Below are positions 17,474 through 26,535 of a stretch of DNA of 64,000 nucleotides, piece by piece. This DNA is from Pseudomonas knackmussii B13. Lineage in GTDB: Bacteria > Pseudomonadota > Gammaproteobacteria > Pseudomonadales > Pseudomonadaceae. How positions within the stretch are numbered: the stretch's first letter is position 1; every line of letters begins with the position of its first letter. The notes under the pieces were generated by a model. That model did no database searches. It was not told where the DNA came from and worked only from the letters and a program-made list of their open reading frames with translations. The stretch covers positions 5,091,501-5,155,500 of the forward strand of contig NZ_HG322950.1 of NCBI RefSeq assembly GCF_000689415.1, written 5' to 3'. The position numbers were made by a program, and so were the translations under genes.

Positions 17474-18655
17474 CTAGTTGGGTGTGGAGGTCATGTCGAT
17501 GGACTCGCCCAGCGCATCGGCCATGCGCTGCAGCTCGTTGCCCAGCGCCTGGTCGTCGTCGGCGTAGCGCAGGGCGATGGCGGCGAAACCGTCGGCAACG
17601 TCGACGAAAGCCTCGACCACTTGCGGATCGAGGTGGCTGCCGCTGGCGGCGATTATGCGTTGCTGCGCCTCCTCCGGACTCAGCGGCGCCTGGTACGGAT
17701 GCCGGCTGGGCAGCTCGTCGTAGCAGTCGATCAGCGCCAGCAGGCGCGCCGACAGGGGGATCTGCTCGCCCAGCAGGCCCTGGGGATAACCGCTGCCGTC
17801 CCAGCGCTCGTGGTGGCTGTAGGTGATCTCCTTGGCGAAGCGCAGGAACTCGGCCGACATGCCCAGCCGGCTTTCGGCGGCCTCCAGGGCATCGCGCCCG
17901 GCAGTGGTATGGCTCTGCATCAGCGCCATGTCCTCCGGGCTGAGCTGCCCCGGGTTGAGCAGCACGCGGTCGGGGACGACTACCTTGCCGATGTCGTGCA
18001 GTTGCGCCGAGCGCGCCAGCAGTTCGATCTGTTCCAGGTCCAGCTCGCTGGCCTCGCCGTCGCGGCGCGCCAGCGAATCGGCGAGCAACCGCATGTACTG
18101 CTCGATGCGTAGCAGATGGCGGCTGTGCGGGTTGTCGCGCAGGTCGCAGAGCGTGGCCATGGCTTCCAGGGTGGCACCCTGCACCGCCTGCAGTTCGCGG
18201 GTACGCCGGCGCACCTCGAGTTCGAGGAACTCGCTCTTGTCGCGAAGGAAGTCGGCATTGGCCTTCAGCTTCAGGTGCGCGCGGATGCGCGCCAGGGTCA
18301 CCGGCGGGCTGATCGGCTTGGTGATGTAGTCCACCGCGCCCAGGTCGAGGCCACGCTGCTCGTCCGCGCTGCTGACCACGCCCGTGAGGAAGATCACCGG
18401 GATGTCGCGGGTCCGCGGGTCGGCCTTGAGCCGGCGGCACACTTCGTAGCCGTCCATCTCCGGCATCATGATGTCGAGCAGCACCAGGTCCGGCGCCGGG
18501 CTGCTCTGCGCCACCCGCAGCGCCTTGGCGCCGGAGGCGGCGACGCGGACCTGGTAATGGCCCATGAGCAGTTCGCTCATCAGCATCAAATTGTCCGGCT
18601 GGTCGTCCACGACCAGGATCACTTCCTGTTCCGGCCTATCCAACATGCTGTCCAT
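17474..18655 (-). CDS. Response regulator with HD-GYP c-di-GMP phosphodiesterase domain
   Basis: 393 residues. Receiver domain at 10-130 with VVDDQ, the phosphoacceptor Asp in LLDIMMPEMDG and the KP pair in YITKPIS. Then a coiled linker and an HD-GYP domain: the HD pair in SAQLHDIGKVVVPD and the GYP motif in HHERWDGSGYPQGL. It should degrade c-di-GMP when phosphorylated, lowering biofilm signalling. It follows the histidine kinase by 20 bases, so the two form a signalling pair. From memory it resembles P. aeruginosa PA4781 in both length and neighbourhood. Confidence 0.92.
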   Translation of the reverse strand: MDSMLDRPEQEVILVVDDQPDNLMLMSELLMGHYQVRVAASGAKALRVAQSSPAPDLVLLDIMMPEMDGYEVCRRLKADPRTRDIPVIFLTGVVSSADEQRGLDLGAVDYITKPISPPVTLARIRAHLKLKANADFLRDKSEFLELEVRRRTRELQAVQGATLEAMATLCDLRDNPHSRHLLRIEQYMRLLADSLARRDGEASELDLEQIELLARSAQLHDIGKVVVPDRVLLNPGQLSPEDMALMQSHTTAGRDALEAAESRLGMSAEFLRFAKEITYSHHERWDGSGYPQGLLGEQIPLSARLLALIDCYDELPSRHPYQAPLSPEEAQQRIIAASGSHLDPQVVEAFVDVADGFAAIALRYADDDQALGNELQRMADALGESIDMTSTPN

Positions 18656-18675
18656 GCTCCTACCTCGTTGCGCTC

Positions 18676-21024
18676 TCAGATGCGGATGTGGCGTTCCCGC
18701 GCCAGCATCAGCAGGTTTTCCAGTGCCCGTTCGAATTCGAAGCGGCGAACACTCGCCGCCAGGCTGTCGTATCCCTCATTGAAGACGCTGCGCAGCAGGC
18801 TTGCCCGTTCGCCGAGCAACCTTCCGGCGCGCGGATCGTCGGCCGCCAGCAGGTGCGCCAGGCGACGGACCACCTGTTCGACCTCCTGATCGTCCACAGG
18901 TGCCGCCGGAACACTCGCTTCGACCGCCAGCGGTGGCGGCGCGACCGGCCGCTCGCGCTGGACCTGCTGCGGGTCCAGGCGCGGCGCGTCGTCCACCCGG
19001 CCCAGCGGCAGGCGGCACCAGAACAGGCTGCCCTTGCCCGCCTCGCTGCTCACCCCGACCTCCCCGCCCATGGCCTCGGCCAGGCGCTTGCAGATCGCCA
19101 GGCCCAGGCCGGAACCGCCGTAGCGCCGGGTGATGGAGTTGTCCGCCTGGCTGAACGACTCGAACAGCCGCTCCTGCTGCGCCGGCTCGAGGCCAATACC
19201 GGTGTCGCTGACGCCGAAGTAGATCCACACCTCGTCGCCGGCCTCCATGTCCACGCGTACGTCCAGGCCAAGTTCGCCGCGCTCGGTGAACTTGAGCGCG
19301 TTATTGCCGTAGTTCATCAGGATTTGCCGCAGGCGTAGCGGGTCGCCGATCAGCCGCGCCGGCAGCTTCGGGTCGAGCTCGCAGTGCAGGGTCAGGCCCT
19401 TGCCGGCAGCGCGAATGGCGAACAGGTCGACCAGCTCGCCGAGCAGGCGCTCGAAATCGAACTCGATGCGCTCGAACTCCAGGCGGCCGGCCTCCACTTT
19501 CGACAGGTCGAGGATGTCGCTGATGAGCTCCAGCAGGTACTGCCCGGAGCCCTGGATCTTGCCCAGGTAGTCGCGCTGCTGCGGGTCCAGCGCGGTCGCT
19601 TCGAGCAGGTGCGAGAGGCCGATGATGATGTTCAGCGGCGTGCGGATCTCGTGGCTCATGTTGGCGAGGAACTCGCTCTTCAGCCGCGCCGCCTGCTCGG
19701 CGAGGTCGCGGGCCTGGCCCAGTGCGTCCTCGGTGGCCTTGCGCGCGGTGATGTCGCGGCTCACGCCGACCAGCCCGAGCAGCTCGCCGTGGTCGTCGTG
19801 GAAGGCGCTGCGCAGGGTATCGAAGAGCACCCGCCGGCCGTCCGGATAGACCACCCAGCCCTCGCTGGCGAACGGCTCGCGCGCCGACAGCGCCTGGCGA
19901 TCGCGATCGCGGCGGCCGGCACGGGACTGATCGCTGAACAGCTGCTCGTCGCTGCGGCCGACCACGTCTTCGGCGCGCAGCCCCAGGCACTCGGCGAACG
20001 CCTGGTTGACCCCCAGGTAGCGGCCCTGGATGTCCTTGAACCAGATCGGGTCGGGGATCGAGTCGATCAGCGCCATCAGCGTCTTGCGCTGGCGGTGCTC
20101 CTCGGCCTCGGCGCGGGCGCGCTCGGCGACCTGGATCTGCAGCCGGCGGTTCCAGATCAGGACGAAGGTCAGCAAGGCGAAGAAGCCGGCCACATAAGGC
20201 CAGGCCGCCTGCAGCAGCTGTTGCCAGTCGAACGGGTTGCTCGACGGCAGCCACTTGTCATGGATGCGCTGGCGCTCGTCGTCGTCGATGCTGCTCAAGG
20301 CGCGGTCGATCAGCGGCACCAGGGGTTGCAGTTCCTTGCGCACCGCGAAACGCACCTGGCTGTTGTCCAGGCCGCTGTCGCCGCGCACCTCGAGGTTGCT
20401 CAGGTTGAGCTGGCTGAGCAGGTAGGTGGTGCTGATCAGGTTGCCGATGTAGGCATCAGCCTGCCCGGCCGACACGGCCTTGAGCGCGGCGGCGCTGTCG
20501 TCGGTGAAGACGAAGGACACACCGGGCACTGCCGCGCGCAGCAGGTCGTGCACGGCGAAATCGCGCTCCACCGCGACGCGCTTGCCGGAGAGGTCGTCCA
20601 GCACCCGCACGTTGCTGTCGCGGCGGGCGAAGATCAGGCTGCTGGTGCTCAGGTAGGGCCGGGTGAAGGCGAGGAAGCGCTCGCGCTCCTCGGTGCGCGC
20701 CACTGTCGGCAGCAGGTCGATCTCGCCTTTGCGCGCGGCTTCCAGCACCGCTTGCCAGTCGTCCAGCAGCACCGGTTGCAGGCGCAGCCCGAGGCGTTGC
20801 GCCACCTGGTTCAGATAGTCGGCGCTCAAGCCCTCGAAGTGTCCTTCGTTGTCGAGCATCTCGAACGGCGGCCAACCGCCCCCATAGAGCCCCACCCGCA
20901 GGGTCTGGTGCGCATCCAGCCAGGCACGTTCGTCGGCACTGAGCGCCACCAGGGAGGCATGCGCCAGGGAGCACAGCAGGGCGAGCGACATCAGGCACGC
21001 GGCAAGGAGTCGGCGGCAGGGCAT
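18676..21024 (-). CDS. Sensor histidine kinase with periplasmic solute-binding and PAS domains
   Basis: 782 residues. Signal peptide 1-23; a type-3 solute-binding domain at about 40-265 (TLRVGLYGGGWPPFEMLDNEGHFEGLSADYL); one membrane helix at about 273-292; PAS at 318-430; HisKA with the phosphoacceptor His in MSHEIRTPLN (about 459); HATPase at 560-680 with N, G1 and G2 boxes (NNALKF, DTGIGL, GGSGLGLA). The last 100 residues are a Pro-rich linker and a helical end with no receiver or clear Hpt. The start at 21024 is chosen for the signal peptide; a much longer open frame upstream is antisense to ada. It should sense a small periplasmic ligand and phosphorylate the adjacent HD-GYP protein. Confidence 0.9.
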   Translation of the reverse strand: MPCRRLLAACLMSLALLCSLAHASLVALSADERAWLDAHQTLRVGLYGGGWPPFEMLDNEGHFEGLSADYLNQVAQRLGLRLQPVLLDDWQAVLEAARKGEIDLLPTVARTEERERFLAFTRPYLSTSSLIFARRDSNVRVLDDLSGKRVAVERDFAVHDLLRAAVPGVSFVFTDDSAAALKAVSAGQADAYIGNLISTTYLLSQLNLSNLEVRGDSGLDNSQVRFAVRKELQPLVPLIDRALSSIDDDERQRIHDKWLPSSNPFDWQQLLQAAWPYVAGFFALLTFVLIWNRRLQIQVAERARAEAEEHRQRKTLMALIDSIPDPIWFKDIQGRYLGVNQAFAECLGLRAEDVVGRSDEQLFSDQSRAGRRDRDRQALSAREPFASEGWVVYPDGRRVLFDTLRSAFHDDHGELLGLVGVSRDITARKATEDALGQARDLAEQAARLKSEFLANMSHEIRTPLNIIIGLSHLLEATALDPQQRDYLGKIQGSGQYLLELISDILDLSKVEAGRLEFERIEFDFERLLGELVDLFAIRAAGKGLTLHCELDPKLPARLIGDPLRLRQILMNYGNNALKFTERGELGLDVRVDMEAGDEVWIYFGVSDTGIGLEPAQQERLFESFSQADNSITRRYGGSGLGLAICKRLAEAMGGEVGVSSEAGKGSLFWCRLPLGRVDDAPRLDPQQVQRERPVAPPPLAVEASVPAAPVDDQEVEQVVRRLAHLLAADDPRAGRLLGERASLLRSVFNEGYDSLAASVRRFEFERALENLLMLARERHIRI

Positions 21025-21147
21025 GGCGGGCTCTCGACGGACTTCCTGCAAGCGTAGCCGGCAGTTTGAAAAGCGATTGCGGATTGCCCAGTGCGCCGCA
21101 CAGGCCGAGAATTTCCCTCGAACCCCACAGAACTCGCGGAGTACAGC

Positions 21148-22194
21148 ATGCAACCGGCAATCGACAGCGAACGTTTCTGGCAAGCCGTGTGCGAGCGCGA
21201 CGCCGGCTTCGACGAGCGCTTCGTGTTCTCCGTCCGCTCCACCGGCATCTACTGCCGCCCCAGTTGCCCGGCCCGGCGCCCGACGCGGGACAACGTGCGT
21301 TTCCACACCGACCCGGCGGCTGCCGAGGCCGCCGGCTTCCGCCCGTGCAAACGCTGCACGCCCGACGGCGACAGCCCGGCGCAGCGCCTCGACGCCCTGG
21401 TCGCCGCCGCCTGCGCGCTGCTGGAGCAGGCCGAACGGCCGCCGACCATGGACGAGCTGGCCGCGCGCATCGGCCTGTCCGCCTCGCACCTGGCGCGCGC
21501 CTTCAAAGAGCGCACCGGGCTGACCCCGCGCGCCTGGGCCGAAGCCCGTCGCCAGCAACGCCTGGCCGCCGCACTGCCGCAGGCCCGCTCGGTGCTGGAT
21601 GCGGCGCTGGAAGCGGGTTACTCCGGCACCCGTGCACTCTATGAAGCACCCGCCGCGTTGAGCCCTGCGCGGCGCCGGCAGAAAGGGGCCGGCGAGCAAC
21701 TGCGCTACGCCATCGCGCCCTGCCCGCTCGGCCAGGTGCTGCTCGCTGCGACGCCACACGGGGTCTGCGCGCTGCTCTTCGGCGACGATGCGCAGCAGCT
21801 GGAAACGGAGCTGCGCGAGCGCTTCGCCGCCGCCGAACTGCTGCATGACGACCTGGGGCTCGGCGCCTGGCTCGGGGAAGTCCTGCTGCAACTGGAGCAA
21901 CCGGAACGCGCCGCCAGCCTGCCGCTGGACCTGCACGGCAGCGCCTTCCAACTGCGCGTCTGGCGCGCACTCACGCAGATTCCCAGCGGCGAGACGCGGC
22001 GCTACGGCGAGCTGGCCGAGCAGTTGGGCACCCATCCGCGCGCCATCGCCCGCGCCTGCGCGAGCAATCCGGTCGGGCTGCTGGTGCCCTGCCACCGCGT
22101 GGTCGGCGCCCAGGGCGCCAGCGGCGGCTATCGCTGGGGCCTGTCGCGCAAGCTGGAACTGCTGCGCCGCGAGGACGAGGCCGGAGCATCCTGA
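21148..22194 (+). CDS. ada: Ada: methylphosphotriester/O6-methylguanine DNA methyltransferase and regulator
   Basis: 348 residues. The N-terminal zinc domain has four cysteines at 36, 40, 67 and 70 (YCRPSC ... CKRC), the Ada spacing, the first being the phosphotriester acceptor. An AraC-type helix-turn-helix follows (PTMDELAARIGLSASHLARAFKERTG). The C-terminal methyltransferase ends with the active-site VPCHRVVG and GGYRWGLSRK. It repairs alkylated DNA and, once methylated, activates its own promoter. The start at 21148 has GGAG 7 bases upstream. Divergent from the kinase above. Confidence 0.93.
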   Translation: MQPAIDSERFWQAVCERDAGFDERFVFSVRSTGIYCRPSCPARRPTRDNVRFHTDPAAAEAAGFRPCKRCTPDGDSPAQRLDALVAAACALLEQAERPPTMDELAARIGLSASHLARAFKERTGLTPRAWAEARRQQRLAAALPQARSVLDAALEAGYSGTRALYEAPAALSPARRRQKGAGEQLRYAIAPCPLGQVLLAATPHGVCALLFGDDAQQLETELRERFAAAELLHDDLGLGAWLGEVLLQLEQPERAASLPLDLHGSAFQLRVWRALTQIPSGETRRYGELAEQLGTHPRAIARACASNPVGLLVPCHRVVGAQGASGGYRWGLSRKLELLRREDEAGAS

Positions 22195-22275
22195 GCCCCC
22201 AACCATCGGCAAGGCCGATGGCAGAGCGGTCGCTGTGCTAAGGTGCGCGCTCGAAGGATTGCCGCCCCACCGCAC

Positions 22276-22914
22276 ATGAATGTCTGGCCCCTGATCACCC
22301 GCTTCGGCGACAGCTCGCTCCTCCTGCCCTGCGCCCTGCTCATCTATGCCTGGCTGCTGTACCGCCGGGACTACCGCAGCGCCCACTGCTGGCTGCTGCC
22401 GTTCGGCCTGGTCGCCGCTGTCACCGTCGCCTCCAAGCTGGCCTTCATGGGCTGGGGCATCGGCATCCCGGCATGGAATTTCACCGGGATATCCGGGCAC
22501 AGCATGATGGCCGCCAGCGTGCTGCCGGTGCTCTGCAGCCTGCTGGTACGCGGGCGCCCGGCGTGGCGCCTGGCGGCCGCCGCCGCGGGGGCCGTGCTGG
22601 CTGTGCTGGTGGGCGTCTCGCGCCTGGAAATCAACGTGCACTCGCCGGCGGAGGTCTATGCCGGGCTCAGCGTCGGCCTCTGCGCCAGCGCGGTCTTCCT
22701 CGGCCTGACCCTGCGCCGCCTGCCGTCGCTGTCGCCGCTGCTGCTGGTCGTCGTCCTGCTGTTCGGCTCGCTGCAGGGCGTCACCGGCGTACGCGCGCCG
22801 ACCCACCAGATGCTGGAACGCATCGCCAGCTACATGGCCAATCGCGACAAACCCTACAAGCGCGGCCAGTGGGCGCCCGCGATCGAAGCGCAGCGCAAGG
22901 CGCCCGCCGCCTGA
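22276..22914 (+). CDS. PAP2-family membrane phosphatase
   Basis: 212 residues with about six membrane segments. The acid-phosphatase motifs are SGHS (ISGHSMMAASVLPVL) and SRLEINVHSPAEV, placing the catalytic His pair at the periplasmic face; the final acidic residue of the motif is Glu rather than the usual Asp. Such enzymes hydrolyse lipid phosphates such as undecaprenyl or phosphatidylglycerol phosphates. Start 22276 (MNVWPLITRFGDSSLLLP). It follows ada by 81 bases on the same strand; no functional link is evident. Confidence 0.8.
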   Translation: MNVWPLITRFGDSSLLLPCALLIYAWLLYRRDYRSAHCWLLPFGLVAAVTVASKLAFMGWGIGIPAWNFTGISGHSMMAASVLPVLCSLLVRGRPAWRLAAAAAGAVLAVLVGVSRLEINVHSPAEVYAGLSVGLCASAVFLGLTLRRLPSLSPLLLVVVLLFGSLQGVTGVRAPTHQMLERIASYMANRDKPYKRGQWAPAIEAQRKAPAA

Positions 22915-22921
22915 GGCTCGT

Positions 22922-22939
22922 CGTTCGGAAAACCGAACG
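22922..22939. promoter_or_regulatory. AauR upstream activator site 1
   Basis: CGTTCGG-AAAA-CCGAACG, a perfect 7-4-7 inverted repeat containing TTCGG-N4-CCGAA, which I recall as the reported AauR binding motif in P. putida. It lies about 120 bases upstream of the sigma54 promoter of aatJ. Confidence 0.75.
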
Positions 22940-22954
22940 ACGCAATTCCCATTA

Positions 22955-22968
22955 TTCGGGAAGCCGAA
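22955..22968. promoter_or_regulatory. AauR upstream activator site 2
   Basis: TTCGG-GAAG-CCGAA, the same motif with its centre 31 bases (three helical turns) from site 1, so two dimers would bind the same DNA face. Confidence 0.75.
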
Positions 22969-23055
22969 CGCAACCCCTCTCCGCAGCACGCACTCCATGA
23001 AATTTAATTATTAAATTTCAATATCTTACGCAACATTAAGTGCTCTTCGACGGCA

Positions 23056-23071
23056 TGGCACGCTCCCTGCT
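23056..23071 (+). promoter_or_regulatory. Sigma54 promoter of aatJ
   Basis: TGGCAC-GCTCC-CTGCT matches the -24/-12 consensus (TGGCAC-N5-TTGCW) with the required 10 bases between GG and GC. It is 120 bases before the aatJ start and downstream of both AauR-type sites. Confidence 0.85.
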
Positions 23072-23190
23072 CTAAGGAAGACGTGAGCATGCGGCAGCTG
23101 CGATTGCCCGCCAGGCGCCAGGATGGCCGAGCGCCGGGTACGCCTGCCGCAGGATCGACAACAACCACAAAAAGTCGAGGAAGCAACACC

Positions 23191-24099
23191 ATGCGTATCG
23201 CACCCCGTGTGCTGGGCGCGGCCATCGTCGCCGCCCTGTTCGCCACTCCGGCCCTTTCCGCGGAACTCACCGGCACCCTGAAGAAGATCAAGGAGTCCGG
23301 CACCATCGTGCTCGGCCACCGCGACGCCTCCATCCCCTTCTCCTACTTCGCCGACAGCCCGAACCAGCCGGTGGGCTACTCCCATGACCTGCAGATGAAG
23401 GTGGTCGACGCGGTCAAGCAGGAACTGGGCATGCCGGACCTCAAGGTGCGCTACAACCTGGTGACCTCGCAGACCCGCATCCCGCTGGTGCAGAACGGCA
23501 CCGTGGACATCGAGTGCGGCTCCACCACCAACAACCTCGAGCGCCAGAAGCAGGTCGACTTCTCCGTCGGCATCTTCGAGGTCGGCACCCGCCTGCTGAC
23601 CAAGAAGACCAGCGGCATCGCCGACTTCGCCGACCTCAAGGGCAAGAACGTGGTGACCACCGCCGGCACCACTTCCGAGCGTCTGCTCAAGGCGATGAAC
23701 GCCGAGCAGAAGATGGGCATGAACATCATCTCGGCCAAGGACCACGGCGAGTCCTTCCTGATGCTCGAATCCGGCCGCGCGGTGGCCTTCATGATGGACG
23801 ACGCGCTGCTCTACGGCGAAATGGCCAAGGCCAAGAACCCGGCCGACTGGGTCGTGGTCGGCAAGCCGCAGTCCTACGAGATCTACGGCTGCATGGTTCG
23901 CAAGGGCGACGAGGGCTTCAAGAAGGTGGTCGACAAGGCCATCGCCGATGCCTTCGCCTCCGGCGAGATCAATGGCATCTACGACAAGTGGTTCACCCAG
24001 CCGGTACCGCCGAAGGGCCTGAACCTCAACTTCCCGATGAGCGACACGCTCAAGAAGCTGGTCGCCAATCCCACCGACAAGTCTGCCGAGCAGCTCTGA
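23191..24099 (+). CDS. aatJ: Glutamate/aspartate ABC transporter, periplasmic binding protein AatJ
   Basis: 302 residues with a signal peptide (MRIAPRVLGAAIVAALFATPALSAEL). The type-3 solute-binding fold shows the GltI/DEBP signatures GYSHDLQMKVVDAVKQEL, NGTVDIECGSTTNNLERQKQVDFS and AGTTSERLL. It captures L-glutamate and L-aspartate (and probably the amides) in the periplasm. The start at 23191 has GAGGAAG 8 bases upstream; a longer frame from 23083 starts almost at the transcription start and lacks a signal peptide. First gene of aatJQMP, under a sigma54 promoter with two AauR-type sites. Confidence 0.93.
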   Translation: MRIAPRVLGAAIVAALFATPALSAELTGTLKKIKESGTIVLGHRDASIPFSYFADSPNQPVGYSHDLQMKVVDAVKQELGMPDLKVRYNLVTSQTRIPLVQNGTVDIECGSTTNNLERQKQVDFSVGIFEVGTRLLTKKTSGIADFADLKGKNVVTTAGTTSERLLKAMNAEQKMGMNIISAKDHGESFLMLESGRAVAFMMDDALLYGEMAKAKNPADWVVVGKPQSYEIYGCMVRKGDEGFKKVVDKAIADAFASGEINGIYDKWFTQPVPPKGLNLNFPMSDTLKKLVANPTDKSAEQL

Positions 24100-24145
24100 C
24101 GGTGGCCTCCGCCCACGCTCACGAGGCGCGGGCGGATGGGGAGCG

Positions 24146-24164
24146 GGAGCGCCGCCGGCGCTCC
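24146..24164 (+). other. Hairpin between aatJ and aatQ
   Basis: GGAGCGCC-GCC-GGCGCTCC is an 8-bp stem with a 3-base loop and no T-run. Such hairpins after a binding-protein gene often stabilise or partly terminate the mRNA so that the binding protein is made in excess of the membrane parts. Confidence 0.6.
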
Positions 24165-24277
24165 TGACTTCCTCTCTTCATTCCTGACCGAAGCCGGACA
24201 CGTCCGTTACCCACGGACGCGGGCGCCTGCGCGCCGCGTTCCGGCCTCGAACCCACGCATCACCGGGGGAACCCAAC

Positions 24278-25024
24278 ATGAATTACACCTGGGACTGGGG
24301 CGTGTTCCTCAAGTCCACCGGCATCGGCGACGAGGTCTACCTGGACTGGTACGTCACCGGCCTGGGCTGGACCATCGCCGTCGCCCTCGCCGCCTGGCTG
24401 GTGGCGCTGCTGCTGGGCTCCGTGCTCGGCGTGCTGCGCACCGTGCCCAACCGCTGGCTGTCCGGTTTCGCCACCGCCTACGTCGAGCTGTTCCGCAACG
24501 TGCCGCTGCTGGTGCAGCTGTTCCTCTGGTACTTCCTGGTCCCCGACCTGCTGCCGCAACCGCTGCAGGACTGGTTCAAGCTCGGCCTCGCGCCGGAAAC
24601 CTCGGCCTACATCAGCGTGGTCGTGTGCCTGGGCCTGTTCACCGCGGCGCGCGTCTGCGAGCAGGTGCGCACCGGCATCCAGGCGCTGCCCAAGGGCCAG
24701 GTGGCCGCCGGCCGCGCGCTTGGCTTCCGCCTGCCGCAGGTTTATCGCTACGTGCTGCTGCCCCAGGCGCTGCGCATCGTCATCCCGCCGCTGACCTCGG
24801 AGTTCCTCAACATCTTCAAGAACTCTTCGGTCGCTTCGCTGATCGGCCTCATGGAGCTGCTGGCGCAGACCAAGCAGACCGCCGAATTCAGCGCCAACCT
24901 GTTCGAGGCCTTCACCCTGGCCACGCTGATCTACTTCACCCTGAACATGAGCCTGATGCTGTTCATGCGCCAGGTGGAGCGCAAGGTCGCGCTGCCCGGG
25001 CTGATCGCCGTGGGAGGCAAGTGA
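24278..25024 (+). CDS. aatQ: Acidic amino acid ABC transporter permease AatQ (GltJ-like)
   Basis: 248 residues, MNYTWDWGVFLKSTGIGDEVYLDWYVTGLGWTIAVALAAW..., a His/Glu-type permease with about five membrane helices. The EAA loop that contacts the ATPase is visible as LPKGQVAAGRALGFRLPQVYRYVLLPQALRIVIPP. With AatM it forms the channel for glutamate and aspartate in the inner membrane. It begins 178 bases after aatJ, past a hairpin, and its stop overlaps the aatM start by one base (TGATG). Confidence 0.92.
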   Translation: MNYTWDWGVFLKSTGIGDEVYLDWYVTGLGWTIAVALAAWLVALLLGSVLGVLRTVPNRWLSGFATAYVELFRNVPLLVQLFLWYFLVPDLLPQPLQDWFKLGLAPETSAYISVVVCLGLFTAARVCEQVRTGIQALPKGQVAAGRALGFRLPQVYRYVLLPQALRIVIPPLTSEFLNIFKNSSVASLIGLMELLAQTKQTAEFSANLFEAFTLATLIYFTLNMSLMLFMRQVERKVALPGLIAVGGK

Positions 25025-25685
25025 TGGACTTCAGTTCGATCCTCCCGGCGCTGCCGGGCCTGCAGGACGGCCTGCTGCTGACCCTGCAACTGACCGCCCT
25101 GGGCGTGCTCGGCGGCGTGGTGCTGGGCACCCTACTGGCACTCATGCGGCTGTCGCACAGCCCGCTGCTGAGCAAGATCGCCGGCCTCTATGTCAGCTAC
25201 TTCCGCTCCATCCCGCTGCTGCTGGTGATCACCTGGTTTTACTTGGCAGTGCCCTTCATCCTGCGCTGGATCACCGGCAGCGACACCCCGGTGGGGGCCT
25301 TCGCCAGCTGCCTGGTGGCCTTCGTGATGTTCGAGGCGGCGTACTTCTGCGAGATCGTCCGCGCCGGAATCCAGTCCATTCCCAAAGGCCAGATGGGCGC
25401 GGCCCAGGCCCTGGGCATGACCTACGGCCAGTGCATGCGCCTGATCATCCTGCCGCAGGCCTTCCGCAAGATGACCCCGCTGCTGCTGCAGCAGAGCATC
25501 ATCCTGTTCCAGGACACCTCGCTGGTCTACACCGTCGGCCTGATGGACTTCCTCAACGCGGCGCGCTCGCGCGGCGACATCACCGGCCAGCCCCACGAGT
25601 TCCTGATCTTCGCCGGTCTCGTCTACTTCCTCGTCAGCTTCTCCGCCTCGCTCGCGGTCAAGCGCCTGCAGAAAAGGTTCGCCCT

Positions 25686-25689
<4 letters not shown>
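25024..25689 (+). CDS. aatM: Acidic amino acid ABC transporter permease AatM (GltK-like)
   Basis: 221 residues from the ATG at 25024, MDFSSILPALPGLQDGLLLTLQLTALGVLGG.... The EAA loop is IPKGQMGAAQALGMTYGQCMRLIILPQAFRKMTP. Partner permease of AatQ. A longer open frame reaching back to 24136 lies out of frame over aatQ and is not used. Both ends are coupled: it shares one base with aatQ and four (ATGA) with aatP, so the three are translated together. Confidence 0.93.
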
Positions 25690-26420
<731 letters not shown>

Positions 26421-26432
26421 CCTGTGCTTTTC

Positions 26433-26458
26433 GTAGGAGCGAGCTTGCTCGCTCCTAC
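26433..26458. repeat. REP hairpin between aatP and aauS
   Basis: A perfect inverted repeat with 12-base arms GTAGGAGCGAGC / GCTCGCTCCTAC around TT, 12 bases after aatP. It may also stabilise the 3' end of the transporter mRNA. Confidence 0.8.
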
Positions 26459-26535
26459 AGAGAGCACTTCGGCGCTCCCTCCCTCCGTCGCCTACCCCGG
26501 CGACGGGCTGGCCCACCCCCGACGACTGTGCTGCA

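Noticed and set aside
18676..22998. 1440-residue minus-strand open frame
   Set aside because: Only the part from 21024 has a signal peptide and domains. The upstream half is antisense to ada and the PAP2 gene and is a high-GC open-frame artefact.
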